Shown here one piece after another: positions 44,485 through 53,831 of a stretch of DNA of 64,000 nt; the first letter of the stretch is position 1, and each line of letters opens with the position of its first letter. Origin of the DNA: Lachnospiraceae bacterium (GTDB taxonomy: Bacteria > Bacillota > Clostridia > Lachnospirales > Lachnospiraceae); contig JAAVZI010000029.1 of NCBI GenBank assembly GCA_022791575.1, positions 1 through 64,000 on the forward strand. Direction: 5' to 3'. The notes beneath the pieces were generated by a model. That model worked only from the letters and a program-made list of their open reading frames with translations. It had not been told where the DNA came from and did no database searches. The position numbers and the translations under genes are program-made.

Positions 44485-46962
44485 TTAAGTCTCTTCAGAT
44501 TCCAGATCCATTTCCTGCATCTGTTTTTCATCTCTTCTAATCCAGAATAGAAATCCTGCTGTCAATAGGACTCCTATCATACTGAAAATCATTCCTTCTT
44601 TCAGATAAGGATAGTTTATTACTATATTAGTTACTCCCTCATTCACATAGGTCAGATGCTGCTTCTTATAAATGCCATGGCTTTCTTCAAATATATCTTG
44701 ATAAGCCAATGCTGTATTAACATTGTTCCTATCGGATTGAATGGTAATCTGATGCTTCGCATGTTTGATCTTGAGCGGTACAACTTTTCGGTCAGGAAGC
44801 TCTCTCAGACAATTTTCTGTAATCCCATGAAGAATTTCTCTTACATTCTCATCTTTTGTCAATCCATAATGATAAGTCAGATTCAGTCCTATAAAATATA
44901 TATTATCATCTCCCGCAGTTCCCAGGAAACTTAATTTTCTTTCTGAATCATAAATGTATCCTTCTGTCTTTTCTAAACCATTAAAATATACCGTCTGCCA
45001 GTTTCTGCTCTTAGGATCGAATAAATCGCAGTCATACTCCTTGCCGTTGCAGTACAAAATCGGATAACCATTTTCAAATAAGATACTATGGCAGCTGACT
45101 CCTAGAAACTCTTGATTTCTGGTCTTCTTGTTAATAGGAATTCCATCGCCTTCAATCACAATTCGGACACCGGCTTTCCCCAGTTTTTTCAGCATTTTCT
45201 CCGCCTGCTCTTTATCATTATAAGTAAAACCTGCCAGATAAATCAATTTATATTTGGATAGCTGAGCAAAACTGTAATCATTCAGATTAATGGAATCACC
45301 TTCTTCAATATCTGGATCACTGAGAGCTAACACCGGTGCCGAAGTACCAATACCAATACCAGTATATTGACAGGTCGTGCCAAAGGTCTTATATATATCT
45401 ATATGATATAACAAGTATTCCGAATTGAATTTCATCAGCCGAAAGCCAAGTTTTTCCGCTCCCTTTGTAACGTTTTGTAAATCATCTTCCTGATTCTGCA
45501 GTCTGCTGATCTTAATCAGCAGGGTATCTGTTCCTAATTCCAATGCCCGGTCAAATAAATAGAGATAATTTCCGCCTTCCAAGGCTTCATTCAGCTGGGA
45601 AACATTTTGCACAGTCGCCGCGGAACCTATTTCCGCGCCTAATGCATTCTGAATTCGTTTACCATTATAATCAGTCAGCAGATACTGATTCATTACTTCT
45701 GTACTGCCACCGTCTAAAATGAGTGCCCGCTGGCCAGTGATATTCTTCGCCTCTTCAATCAGACTTTTTTGAGCCGTCTGTTTCATTTGCTCACTGACAG
45801 ATGTGTCATTCTTTCCAGTATAGATAAGAGACAAGGAAGGCAGAAGATCTACAAGCAATAATATACAGCAAAACACCGTAATCCATCTCCGCATAGTCGT
45901 CCACATAAATAAACTAAATAGTATGATACAAAGAGCAATGGATATAAACTGCAACATTTTCATATAACGCCCAATTGGAACTGTCTCAAATACCGGAAAC
46001 ATCATACTGGTCGAAAAGAAAAATAAAATCAGGGCTGTCCAAAATCCAGCCATGGACTTCCGCTTACTACAGAACACACCAAATACAGTGATTAAAAAGG
46101 CCGCCAGACCAAAATACGCAGCTGACTGACTGACATTCAGCCGATAAAAGGGATTCAGAGACACTGCTGCATCTTGAAAAAATGCTTTCAGCATCTGAGA
46201 ATGATATACACTGGCTGCCCTGCTCTTATAAGCTGCATACAGCCATAAGCCGGATATCAAAAAGGGCAGCATAAGACCCACCAGTGTACGCAGCGCTCTT
46301 CTTTTCCTTTTGCAGATAATCCGGTACAAAGGAAGAAAGATCAGCATGGAAATCATAAGCATCACAGCAAATTCCACTTCACTTACTACAATACCAGTAA
46401 AGACCAGAATCATACAGCCCAAAGCCTTCCAGCGTTCCTCAAACAGATATTCATATAAAAAATATAAAAACAATGGCAGCAACACCAGACAGCAACTTCT
46501 TGGAAGATTTCCTTCCACAAAAAATGTATATAGATTATTCGGCATAAAAAACCAGATCAGACCCAGAAATGCCCCCAGCAGCATTCTTCGTTTCCTCACA
46601 CCTATATAAAGCCATATCATAGCTCCTAGAACAAAGGCCAGCCCTGCAAATACCAGGATACCCGAAAATTCATTTCCACCAGCCAGTGCTTGGCAGAGAG
46701 CCAGAATATATATAGGAAGAGGTGCGCTGTAACGCATAAGCTGCGCTCCATTATACCAGAATCTGTCATACAAGGGATACCAATCCCCATTTTTTATACT
46801 ATGGTACAAGCTATTTCCCTTATAGACATGGCTCATCGTATCTGTGCCTGATAAGTAATGTCCGCCCTTATTCAGAATATATAGAATTCCTATTGCCGCA
46901 GCAGCATAAAGTACTATGAAAAATAATATGCCCGCTGCCCTGCCAACTTTTGTTTTCACCAT
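44485..46962 (-). CDS. Large multi-pass membrane protein of the XrtG cluster (PTPS-related family)
   Basis: About 825 residues. Some twelve hydrophobic segments fill the first ~400 residues and one closes the protein (~800-820). A soluble outside region (~400-790) lies between. The layout matches the 6-pyruvoyl-tetrahydropterin-synthase-related integral membrane family that travels with exosortase G. The DTMSHVYKG...GDWYPLYD region near 40-70 resembles the first outer loop of GT-C-like or YfhO-like membrane glycosyltransferases. I favour the ATG of MVKTKVG (GGCGGA nine bases before) over one nine bases earlier. It is the last gene of the operon, right after the small PTPS-like gene. Role inferred: lipid-linked sugar or surface-protein modification. 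Confidence 0.8.
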   Translation of the reverse strand: MVKTKVGRAAGILFFIVLYAAAAIGILYILNKGGHYLSGTDTMSHVYKGNSLYHSIKNGDWYPLYDRFWYNGAQLMRYSAPLPIYILALCQALAGGNEFSGILVFAGLAFVLGAMIWLYIGVRKRRMLLGAFLGLIWFFMPNNLYTFFVEGNLPRSCCLVLLPLFLYFLYEYLFEERWKALGCMILVFTGIVVSEVEFAVMLMISMLIFLPLYRIICKRKRRALRTLVGLMLPFLISGLWLYAAYKSRAASVYHSQMLKAFFQDAAVSLNPFYRLNVSQSAAYFGLAAFLITVFGVFCSKRKSMAGFWTALILFFFSTSMMFPVFETVPIGRYMKMLQFISIALCIILFSLFMWTTMRRWITVFCCILLLVDLLPSLSLIYTGKNDTSVSEQMKQTAQKSLIEEAKNITGQRALILDGGSTEVMNQYLLTDYNGKRIQNALGAEIGSAATVQNVSQLNEALEGGNYLYLFDRALELGTDTLLIKISRLQNQEDDLQNVTKGAEKLGFRLMKFNSEYLLYHIDIYKTFGTTCQYTGIGIGTSAPVLALSDPDIEEGDSINLNDYSFAQLSKYKLIYLAGFTYNDKEQAEKMLKKLGKAGVRIVIEGDGIPINKKTRNQEFLGVSCHSILFENGYPILYCNGKEYDCDLFDPKSRNWQTVYFNGLEKTEGYIYDSERKLSFLGTAGDDNIYFIGLNLTYHYGLTKDENVREILHGITENCLRELPDRKVVPLKIKHAKHQITIQSDRNNVNTALAYQDIFEESHGIYKKQHLTYVNEGVTNIVINYPYLKEGMIFSMIGVLLTAGFLFWIRRDEKQMQEMDLESEET

Positions 46963-46976
46963 ATGCTCCATTCCGC

Positions 46977-47441
46977 CTATTCTTCCATCACACGATCCAG
47001 AACAGAATCAATAACGCTTTCTATTTTTTTTCCAGAATTCCGTCTGACATTGGACAAAAACTCTTCATCCTTTTCAAAACTAATAACATAGCTTCTGGTC
47101 GGCGTCTCACTGCTCTCCATCCTAACCAGTTCGCCTCCCAGTTCCCGTATAATTCTGCGGACATCATGAATAAAATAGTCCGACATATTTTCCAGCGTTG
47201 GAATGATATGATCAAAGGGCTCAATGTCATTAATCACCCGGTTCTGGTACTTATCAAAATATTTATCCAGAGCCTTTTCAAACGCATCAAACTGCACAAA
47301 TTGTTCATTATCCATCTTGATTTCAACCATGAATTCCCATGTGTGCGGATGTCTCTGCCCTTCTTTTCCGTTGATAATAATAAAATGATTCGCATTGAGA
47401 TAAAACTTGAATTTATACTCCCGGTATAATATACTGTCCAT
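46977..47441 (-). CDS. 6-pyruvoyl-tetrahydropterin synthase-like protein of the XrtG cluster
   Basis: The 154-residue protein resembles the PTPS/QueD fold. Three zinc-ligand-like His are present (ANHF near 18, RHPHTWEF near 31-33) and the conserved Glu follows (VEIKMD). The usual catalytic Cys is not seen, so pterin synthesis is doubtful. A related family is found only with exosortase G in Gram-positive genomes. Its ATG shares one base with the stop of the upstream gene, so translation is coupled. Confidence 0.82.
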   Translation of the reverse strand: MDSILYREYKFKFYLNANHFIIINGKEGQRHPHTWEFMVEIKMDNEQFVQFDAFEKALDKYFDKYQNRVINDIEPFDHIIPTLENMSDYFIHDVRRIIRELGGELVRMESSETPTRSYVISFEKDEEFLSNVRRNSGKKIESVIDSVLDRVMEE

Positions 47442-48541
47442 TATGTCCTCTCTTCCTCCGTTCCATTTATAAATTTCTGATAAACTTCCCAGAGACTTTC
47501 TGTCTCCTCCATACAGGACATAGTCTTACGGATTGTCAATGACCTGTGTTCGAACTGTTTCATCGCAGATTTGGCTTCTTCTGGATAATATCCTGCAAAA
47601 ATCAGTATGATATCCTGTCCTCTGGAGAATCTCAGCACCTTCTTATCCAGTAGCAATTGTGCCCGTTCCAAAAAGAGCTCTCGTCCCTTTTCTCCCTCAA
47701 AGCTTAATTCAGTAAAAATAACTGGACATACCTTCCGCTCTTCCAACTTGCGCACAAATGTATCCATGGTATTAACATTAAATAGACTCCATCGAGTATG
47801 GAACGAATCCATCAGCTCTACTTCCTCTTCTAATTGTTCCACATCTACATTCAGTTTCTCAATCTTTGTATGTAGCTTCTGAATCGTCTTATTACGGATA
47901 TCCAAAAGAGCTGACAAAATCATGGTCACCAGCAGAAGAGCTGACAAAAGCCCTATCAGATAAATAATGATCTCTGTTCTCGACGACAAAAATTCATTAT
48001 TATCCAATATAATATTCTCATTGGTCAGCAGACAGATCCTATACTGCGAACCGTTATAGCGAAAAAGCACTCCTGACGCAACATAGGTATCTTCATTCAT
48101 ATCAATAATTTCATGTTTTACCCGGTTCAGCGCCAGCCCTTTTACAAATTGCTCTGCACTGTTAGAAGCATATAGGGTCGGCGTAGTAAACCCCTTATAT
48201 CGATTTGTTTCCAGGACATCCTTTACAAAAAGAAGCGTCTGCTCTTTGGAAAGCGTCCAATATTTACTGCTGGACGTGTCCAGAGAGCTTAAAATATTCG
48301 TCACAATCTCTTCATCACTGCGCTCCGGCTGCAGATTAATCTGATCCAAAACCAGCTGCACATAAGCATCCTGCTGGTCTGCATAAATATCCAGCACACT
48401 ATTCTCATAAGCAGTAATCAGATAACCACCCGTTACCGCAAGCACTCCTATGACCGCTATCATAAATACAACTACTATTTTATAATGAATATGAAACTTA
48501 GGATTCAGTCTCGACTTCTTCTTCGCTGTTCTTTTCAACAT
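47441..48541 (-). CDS. Two-helix membrane sensor-like protein of the XrtG cluster
   Basis: About 366 residues. Membrane segments at ~27-50 and ~195-218 bound an outside domain of ~145 residues. A coiled coil (KLHTKIEKLNVDVEQLEEEVE) leads to a C-terminal cytosolic domain (~255-360) whose strand pattern recalls a decayed GGDEF domain (RFSRGQDIILIFAGY), without a catalytic signature. The start at MLKRTAKK has GAGAGG eight bases upstream; it overlaps the end of the glycosyltransferase gene. Position within the XrtG operon is the main clue. Confidence 0.7.
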   Translation of the reverse strand: MLKRTAKKKSRLNPKFHIHYKIVVVFMIAVIGVLAVTGGYLITAYENSVLDIYADQQDAYVQLVLDQINLQPERSDEEIVTNILSSLDTSSSKYWTLSKEQTLLFVKDVLETNRYKGFTTPTLYASNSAEQFVKGLALNRVKHEIIDMNEDTYVASGVLFRYNGSQYRICLLTNENIILDNNEFLSSRTEIIIYLIGLLSALLLVTMILSALLDIRNKTIQKLHTKIEKLNVDVEQLEEEVELMDSFHTRWSLFNVNTMDTFVRKLEERKVCPVIFTELSFEGEKGRELFLERAQLLLDKKVLRFSRGQDIILIFAGYYPEEAKSAMKQFEHRSLTIRKTMSCMEETESLWEVYQKFINGTEEERT

Positions 48542-49895
48542 TGACATAACCTCTCACCTTCTGAAGCGGTCTAAGTATTCTGGCGAAATCTCCAGTAATT
48601 GTTTTAAAGGCGCTCTCCCGCTCTTCCGTAAAATTTTTGGTTTTCCATGCACTATCTGTATTAATGCTGTTCACAATCCCGGCAAAGCGAATAAAAAACA
48701 CCAGTAAATTAAAAAACGGAAGCATTGGAATTACATACCATTGCTTTGCATAATATCTCTTGATTTTCTTAAAATTCTTTAGAAAACCAATGGTTGAAAA
48801 ATAATAAAAATAACCAATTAAAATATACAGGAAAAATATAAACAAAGTTGAAAATCCTATAATCGTAAATGAATAATTCATAAACAATAAACATACCAGC
48901 GCCAGATACCAAATCATTCGAGGAAAAGCAAATGTATGGTCATAAGTCAGGGTCCGCAGCGCTACATCCGTAAACATACGCCTTGCTTTCATCTTATCCT
49001 TCAAAAATAACCTGGATACCTCCAGGCTTCCTCTCTGCCACCGCTGCCGCTGGGTATAGAGCTTATTCATATTTTCAATTGGATCTACAAAGAAAATTGC
49101 ATCTTCACAGATAGATACTTTCATATCCATCAGATATTTAATCTGAAATGTAATCTGTGTATCCTCACAAATGGTATCTGTATTATAAAGCTGTGATTTT
49201 AAGACAGCCGATTTCCGAAATGCAGAAAACGCTCCTGACAATGTATAGATTGCGTTCATCTCTGAAGCATAATTCCTTCCTGCCAGAAAAGCCTGAGCAT
49301 ATTCCATAAATTCCATCTTGCGAAACAACCTTGGAAAAAGAAGCGGATAACTCTGTACCTGCTTAGGATCGGTTAAAATCACACCCGTCATACATTCAAT
49401 GGACTGCTCATTTTCAAAGCGATAAACCATATTACGGATTGCTGATTTTTCCAGCAGTCCATCACTATCAATATGAATGATATATTTGCCCTCGCTGTTA
49501 AACAAGGCCAGATTTAATGCTTTTGACTTTCCCTGTTTGGCATTCAGCCACTGCATTTTCAGTTCTGGATATTTTCTCTGGCATTCGCAGAATACCTGAA
49601 AGCTATCGTCCTGTCCCTGGTTATTGACCAGAAAAATACGCATCTGTGAATTCGGATAATCACTTTCATGAATGGAACGAATACATTCCTCCAGCGTATC
49701 CATAGAATTATAAATTGGAATAATTAAAGAGATTTCCGGGTCGATTGCCGGCTTCTGGCAATCGACCGGAAATAGCCTTTTCTTAATTAGAACAAAAACA
49801 CTTCCCAGTGATGGAATAATTTCCATAATAACCGGAATAATAATCCATGCAGCCCAGAAAAGAAAAGAATTAAACAGTCTATTCATCAACTCCAT
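48498..49895 (-). CDS. Family 2 glycosyltransferase of the XrtG cluster
   Basis: About 465 residues from MELMNRLF, overlapping the exosortase stop by 17 bp. One N-terminal membrane segment is followed by a GT-A domain with PEISLIIPIYNS near 50, the metal-binding HIDSDG near 140, the acceptor-site EDTQ near 235 and the processive-type QRQRWQRG near 275. Several C-terminal membrane segments follow (~310-400). The layout matches the exosortase-G-associated glycosyltransferase family. QxxRW enzymes build polysaccharide at the membrane, so the operon probably links a glycan to protein sorting. Confidence 0.88.
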   Translation of the reverse strand: MELMNRLFNSFLFWAAWIIIPVIMEIIPSLGSVFVLIKKRLFPVDCQKPAIDPEISLIIPIYNSMDTLEECIRSIHESDYPNSQMRIFLVNNQGQDDSFQVFCECQRKYPELKMQWLNAKQGKSKALNLALFNSEGKYIIHIDSDGLLEKSAIRNMVYRFENEQSIECMTGVILTDPKQVQSYPLLFPRLFRKMEFMEYAQAFLAGRNYASEMNAIYTLSGAFSAFRKSAVLKSQLYNTDTICEDTQITFQIKYLMDMKVSICEDAIFFVDPIENMNKLYTQRQRWQRGSLEVSRLFLKDKMKARRMFTDVALRTLTYDHTFAFPRMIWYLALVCLLFMNYSFTIIGFSTLFIFFLYILIGYFYYFSTIGFLKNFKKIKRYYAKQWYVIPMLPFFNLLVFFIRFAGIVNSINTDSAWKTKNFTEERESAFKTITGDFARILRPLQKVRGYVNVEKNSEEEVETES

Positions 49896-50475
49896 ATGTA
49901 AAGCCACCTACCTTCTGACGGACAATCTGTGTTTTGGTAAATACAATAAAGTACATCAGTACAGACAGGGCATAAAATACCAGTCTGCCGATAAAGGTAT
50001 GCGCCACACTGAAGGCTGACACACCGAAAAAGTATATAATCACGCAGATTACAATAATACGCAGTGCATTGGCCAGAATGATATAGAGTGTTCCAATGAC
50101 TCCTACAATGACTCTTTCGTACTTGGAATACGCCCGAAAAAATATTAACAATGACAAAAATGCCATAATTTCCAAAATTCCTGAACACTCAAAATCAATC
50201 AGTATGGAAATCGCTCCTTCTGCAGAATCTACAAAAACGACTCCATACTTAAAATTGGAACTGAACAATCCTGTCAGCTTTCCAAAGGCTCCTGCAATAG
50301 AAGCAACAATCTGGGCCAGAGGCTGTGTCAGAATCGGCCTGGCGTAAATCATCAGGAAGATAAACAGCCCGCAGCTGCCCCAGATAAAATGCCATGCAGG
50401 AAGCTCACTTTTGCGGAATACCCTTAATAAATAAAGCCACACCGCAAATAGTATGATTCCTAATATTGGGTTCAT
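49879..50475 (-). CDS. xrtG: Exosortase family protein XrtG
   Basis: The 198-residue integral membrane protein has about six hydrophobic segments. The exosortase triad is visible: Cys in FECSGILEI near 98, Arg in ANALRIIVI near 139, and His in SVAHTFIGRL near 160. Exosortases are membrane transpeptidase-like enzymes that process proteins with a C-terminal motif-helix-basic tail. XrtG is the Gram-positive branch and occurs with the glycosyltransferase, PTPS-like and membrane genes found beside it here. Its ATG lies directly after the stop of the substrate-type gene. Confidence 0.9.
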   Translation of the reverse strand: MNPILGIILFAVWLYLLRVFRKSELPAWHFIWGSCGLFIFLMIYARPILTQPLAQIVASIAGAFGKLTGLFSSNFKYGVVFVDSAEGAISILIDFECSGILEIMAFLSLLIFFRAYSKYERVIVGVIGTLYIILANALRIIVICVIIYFFGVSAFSVAHTFIGRLVFYALSVLMYFIVFTKTQIVRQKVGGFTYGVDE

Positions 50476-52212
50476 TTATGCCACCTTAGTTTTTCTCTTT
50501 CTGTATACAAGAACTCCTAATACAACCAGACAGCAGATAGAAATACCCATTACAGCGCCGGTAGATCCACCAGAAGCAGTATACCAGTTCTGTCCAATAC
50601 GATGATACTTGCTTGCATATTCCTTCATGCTGTCAGCAGGCACACCGATTACCTTTGCTAATTTCTCCTGATCCATTTCCCATTCCATCTGATCACAAGT
50701 ACGAGAAGCTCCTTCTACAATATCGGATGTAGTCAGACATACCTTACCTACAATTGCCATCTCATCATTTTTCTCGATGCTGTCGTTCAGATTACACTGG
50801 GCATTGGTCCATCTCAGATAATATTCATGTACGGTATCCTTCTCTACATTTTTCCAATCAGGAATTCTGTAGCCAGAAGCTGTCTTTTCCACTACATTGA
50901 ACATATATTCCTGATCATTATTGATGCGGATTGTAAATTCACCAAGTTCATAGCCATCCTGGCGGTTCTTTCTGTAACACTCCACATGTCCGATTAACCG
51001 TCCGTCATCCGTAGAAAACAGCGTCTGGAATCCATCGTCTGCCCACTGGCTGTCACCAGCTGTCGAATACTGAATCAGCGCATGGTCAAAATATTTCCAA
51101 TCTGTATAGTTTCCATCAATTACAACCTCATCCTTAGGTGATACCCGATCCGATGTATCTGTATTTTCTTCTTTCATATCAGCCACGTCAGCTATTAGTG
51201 TCTCTCCCATATAATAGCCAAAGGAAACAGTATTTTTAAAATCCTTAATCGCTTCTCGTGGTATACGGATCTCATACATAAAATTGGAATATTTAATTTC
51301 AGACCCTTTAATATTCTCCAGTGAATCGGCATCTCTTGTCAGGGTAAAGGATGTCGTCCTTCCAGTATCTGTTACAATTGCAAATCTTCCATTTGAATAT
51401 TCTCCGGTCCAGCCAACCGTTCCATTGCTGACATCTTTTGCATTTTCTTTCAGATAAATATAAAAATCTCCGTCAAATACTACAGCTGTATCCTGCAGAG
51501 GTCCCTTATTGACATGAGTCTTTTCTATAGCATCCCAGTCACCGAAACTACCGTCTACCTTAATTCCCTCATACTTGGGCACTTCCTGGCTAGAACTATC
51601 CAGCTCCGCAAGATGCGGAATCTCTTTGCTGCTTATGGATTTCTCTGAATCCTGATTATCCTTACTGCTCATAGGTTTGTTATAATCTCTGCTATCATCT
51701 GAAAAACAGATTTTATAATCCACATCTTTCACAAAGAAATCTACTGGTATTTTAAATTCTATTTCTGTTTTATCCTTCTCTTTACTGAAATCACTGACAA
51801 TATCTGCTCCAATATACTCACCCCAGTTATTATTCATCAGTTTAAACTGGTAGTTACCCTGATACTCGAACTTGATTGTATTAGCAGGAGCATGCAGCTG
51901 ACCATCTTCATAAGAAATCTCCAGGGTTTTTCCATTCAGTGCTGCACCATAGGGATTATATAAGCCATTTTGCTGCACATAGAAATATACATAATTATCA
52001 TCTTTTGCAACTGCCCACTTCTCTACTGCAGACTCGGTTGCTCCCAGCATTTTCATGCTGCTCCATTCCTGTGGATTACCATCAACATTTACTGTAACAG
52101 CCGCCTGAACCGGAATTGAAGTATACGTACCAAACACGCCTGTCACTCCAAGTAATAATGTACCTGCAAGTGCACAAATCCGATTTTTCGTTTTACTCAT
52201 ATTCTTTTTCAT
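50476..52212 (-). CDS. Exported three-repeat protein with Firmicutes-type C-terminal sorting signal (likely XrtG substrate)
   Basis: The 578-residue protein has a signal peptide (~1-38, ending VQAAV), three related segments that each open with VDG-x3-W-type sequence (VDGNPQEWSSM near 43, VDGSFGDWDAI near 222, IDGNYTDWKYF near 366), and a C-terminal Gly/Ser motif (GGSTGAVMG), hydrophobic helix and RKRKTK tail. The tail matches the Firmicu-CTERM type of exosortase signal. DG-x-x-x-DW segments occur at the start of CBM9/DOMON-like carbohydrate or heme-binding folds. GGTGGG lies eight bases before the ATG. It is the first gene of the operon and the only candidate substrate in the window. Confidence 0.85.
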   Translation of the reverse strand: MKKNMSKTKNRICALAGTLLLGVTGVFGTYTSIPVQAAVTVNVDGNPQEWSSMKMLGATESAVEKWAVAKDDNYVYFYVQQNGLYNPYGAALNGKTLEISYEDGQLHAPANTIKFEYQGNYQFKLMNNNWGEYIGADIVSDFSKEKDKTEIEFKIPVDFFVKDVDYKICFSDDSRDYNKPMSSKDNQDSEKSISSKEIPHLAELDSSSQEVPKYEGIKVDGSFGDWDAIEKTHVNKGPLQDTAVVFDGDFYIYLKENAKDVSNGTVGWTGEYSNGRFAIVTDTGRTTSFTLTRDADSLENIKGSEIKYSNFMYEIRIPREAIKDFKNTVSFGYYMGETLIADVADMKEENTDTSDRVSPKDEVVIDGNYTDWKYFDHALIQYSTAGDSQWADDGFQTLFSTDDGRLIGHVECYRKNRQDGYELGEFTIRINNDQEYMFNVVEKTASGYRIPDWKNVEKDTVHEYYLRWTNAQCNLNDSIEKNDEMAIVGKVCLTTSDIVEGASRTCDQMEWEMDQEKLAKVIGVPADSMKEYASKYHRIGQNWYTASGGSTGAVMGISICCLVVLGVLVYRKRKTKVA

Positions 52213-52336
52213 TTTTATTTCCCACCTATATTCTGTTTTTTAAGCCTTCATTAACGGTTACTATCTGTTATCAGTTTTCGTACCTCACCTCCGTAAACCC
52301 CTTCTATGCCTTTTTATTTATTAATTACACAGTTTA

Positions 52337-52365
52337 AGTATATACTTTTTCTTTTCTTAATGCAA
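52337..52365 (-). promoter_or_regulatory. Sigma-A promoter of the exosortase-G operon
   Basis: On the minus strand TTGCAT (52365-52360), 17-base spacer and TATACT (52342-52337). The leader to the first gene is about 115 bases. Confidence 0.7.
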
Positions 52366-52416
52366 GAGTATGCAGAAAAAAAATTAACAATTTTTAACAA
52401 TTTTTTAATGATTCTC

Positions 52417-53508
52417 CTACTTACTTTTTATATATCCGATATTCTTAATTAATACCGATATGGTTCCATCTTCATTGGTAATAAATTCTATGGCATTGCC
52501 ATTGTTATATTGCTCCATAGGAATCTTAATCTCAATTCCGGTATCTGTCGTTAAATACTGCTGTTCGAATTTTTTCGTAGTGGTTTGATTCTTGGGATGA
52601 ACTTCGCTTTCCTGCAAATGATACTTTTCCATTTTCTCCCGGAATTCCTGTTTCATTTCCTCATTTTCCTTAAATACTTTATCTGCCAGATCCTGAACCT
52701 GCAGGCTGCCCTCTTCTTCAAATTGAGCATTTAAAATGCTTTTGGTCTCCATTCGGACTTCAAACTGATTAGATTCATCGTAGTATTTATCCTGAACCTG
52801 TTCTACCGCTCTAGTCACAATGGCAAGCCTGCTCTTAGAAGATAAGGCAGCATAACATTTCAAAAATAATTCACTGAAATAATTCGTTTTGACACCGTTA
52901 ATCTCATATTTCTTTTCCAATATACGAATATCCGCTAACTCATTTTCTGGATTCATGGAAATGATAGCGGCTTCACTCAGCCGTTGCTTTTCACCTGGAA
53001 GAACCGCCCTTTGCTGAATAATTTCATTGGTATTTCCCCATGGATCTGACGAGGTTTTATGGGTATAAGAAGAACTATAATTCATTTTCAAAAGTACTAA
53101 AAATTCTTCCTCATAAGCAGAAATTGACAAAATAAATAAATCTGCCTGAGGAATGGCAATATTCTGGTTCATAATTACAAACAAATGTTCTGCTATCTGT
53201 TTACTTAGCGTGATAAACCGTTCCTGCCCTTCTTTCTGTTCTTCTGGCGAAACTACCTGATTGTCCTCTTCATCGGATGAAAAATCATTCTTATAGTCTT
53301 TTAGCATCTGGTAGATTTCTGATTCTTCCTCTTGAAATGTACATTTCTTTACATCGTCACTCATAAAAATCCGACAAATATGCCCTTTTAGAAAATCCGC
53401 CAGGTCTGAGCCATAATCCAGTACCGTATCTGACAGAACAGGCATAGCCAGTGTAGAATCCAAAATATGTACAATCGCCTGCTTAATCCGTATATCTCCT
53501 GCTTCCAT
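52417..53508 (-). CDS. DUF4317-family protein
   Basis: The 363-residue acidic cytosolic protein matches the DUF4317 family common in Clostridia in length and in the DWLPSDT-like N-terminal replacement and the ITNEDGTISVLIKNIGYI C-terminal end. Function unknown. AAGGAG precedes the ATG. The element R7 starts 33 bp upstream of its start codon. Confidence 0.72.
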   Translation of the reverse strand: MEAGDIRIKQAIVHILDSTLAMPVLSDTVLDYGSDLADFLKGHICRIFMSDDVKKCTFQEEESEIYQMLKDYKNDFSSDEEDNQVVSPEEQKEGQERFITLSKQIAEHLFVIMNQNIAIPQADLFILSISAYEEEFLVLLKMNYSSSYTHKTSSDPWGNTNEIIQQRAVLPGEKQRLSEAAIISMNPENELADIRILEKKYEINGVKTNYFSELFLKCYAALSSKSRLAIVTRAVEQVQDKYYDESNQFEVRMETKSILNAQFEEEGSLQVQDLADKVFKENEEMKQEFREKMEKYHLQESEVHPKNQTTTKKFEQQYLTTDTGIEIKIPMEQYNNGNAIEFITNEDGTISVLIKNIGYIKSK

Positions 53509-53831
53509 AATTTCTCCTTTTTCTGATTGTTTTACATATAGGCATTTGCAAAACTCTCATTTCACTGTCAGATTTTGAGCAATATACACAAAAATGGAGC
53601 GAATTAAAAACGTCTTTGAGCGGAATTTTTGTATATATTGTTCAAACTCGTCGCCTGAAATACAACTTTCGCAATTACCTAATTGTTTTACATATTATAA
53701 AACAGGAATTGTTTTTCTGTCAATGGTACGATGATGTTCAACTGCCGCTTGACACTGCCTGGCAATCTATTTATAATCATTTATACAACATAAACCACTG
53801 GCCGCCAGACATTGCCAAGAAAGGAACATAT
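53509..53831. other. Intergenic region with element R7 and the leader of the HAD gene
   Basis: R7 covers 53541-53679. The remaining 152 bp to the HAD start codon hold an AT-rich stretch with no clear promoter; a reading frame joined to the HAD gene crosses R7 but has no plausible earlier start. Confidence 0.6.
53541..53679 (+). repeat. TA-flanked palindromic element R7 (short type)
   Basis: 139 bp, ends GGCATTTGCAAAA and CTTTCGCAATTACC, TA on both sides. By its inner sequence it points toward the HAD gene, but its nearer gene is the divergent DUF4317 gene. Confidence 0.78.

Noticed and set aside
53616..53831. HAD protein starting at 53616
   Set aside because: That frame begins inside repeat element R7 and has no ribosome-binding site; AAAGGA precedes the ATG at 53832.
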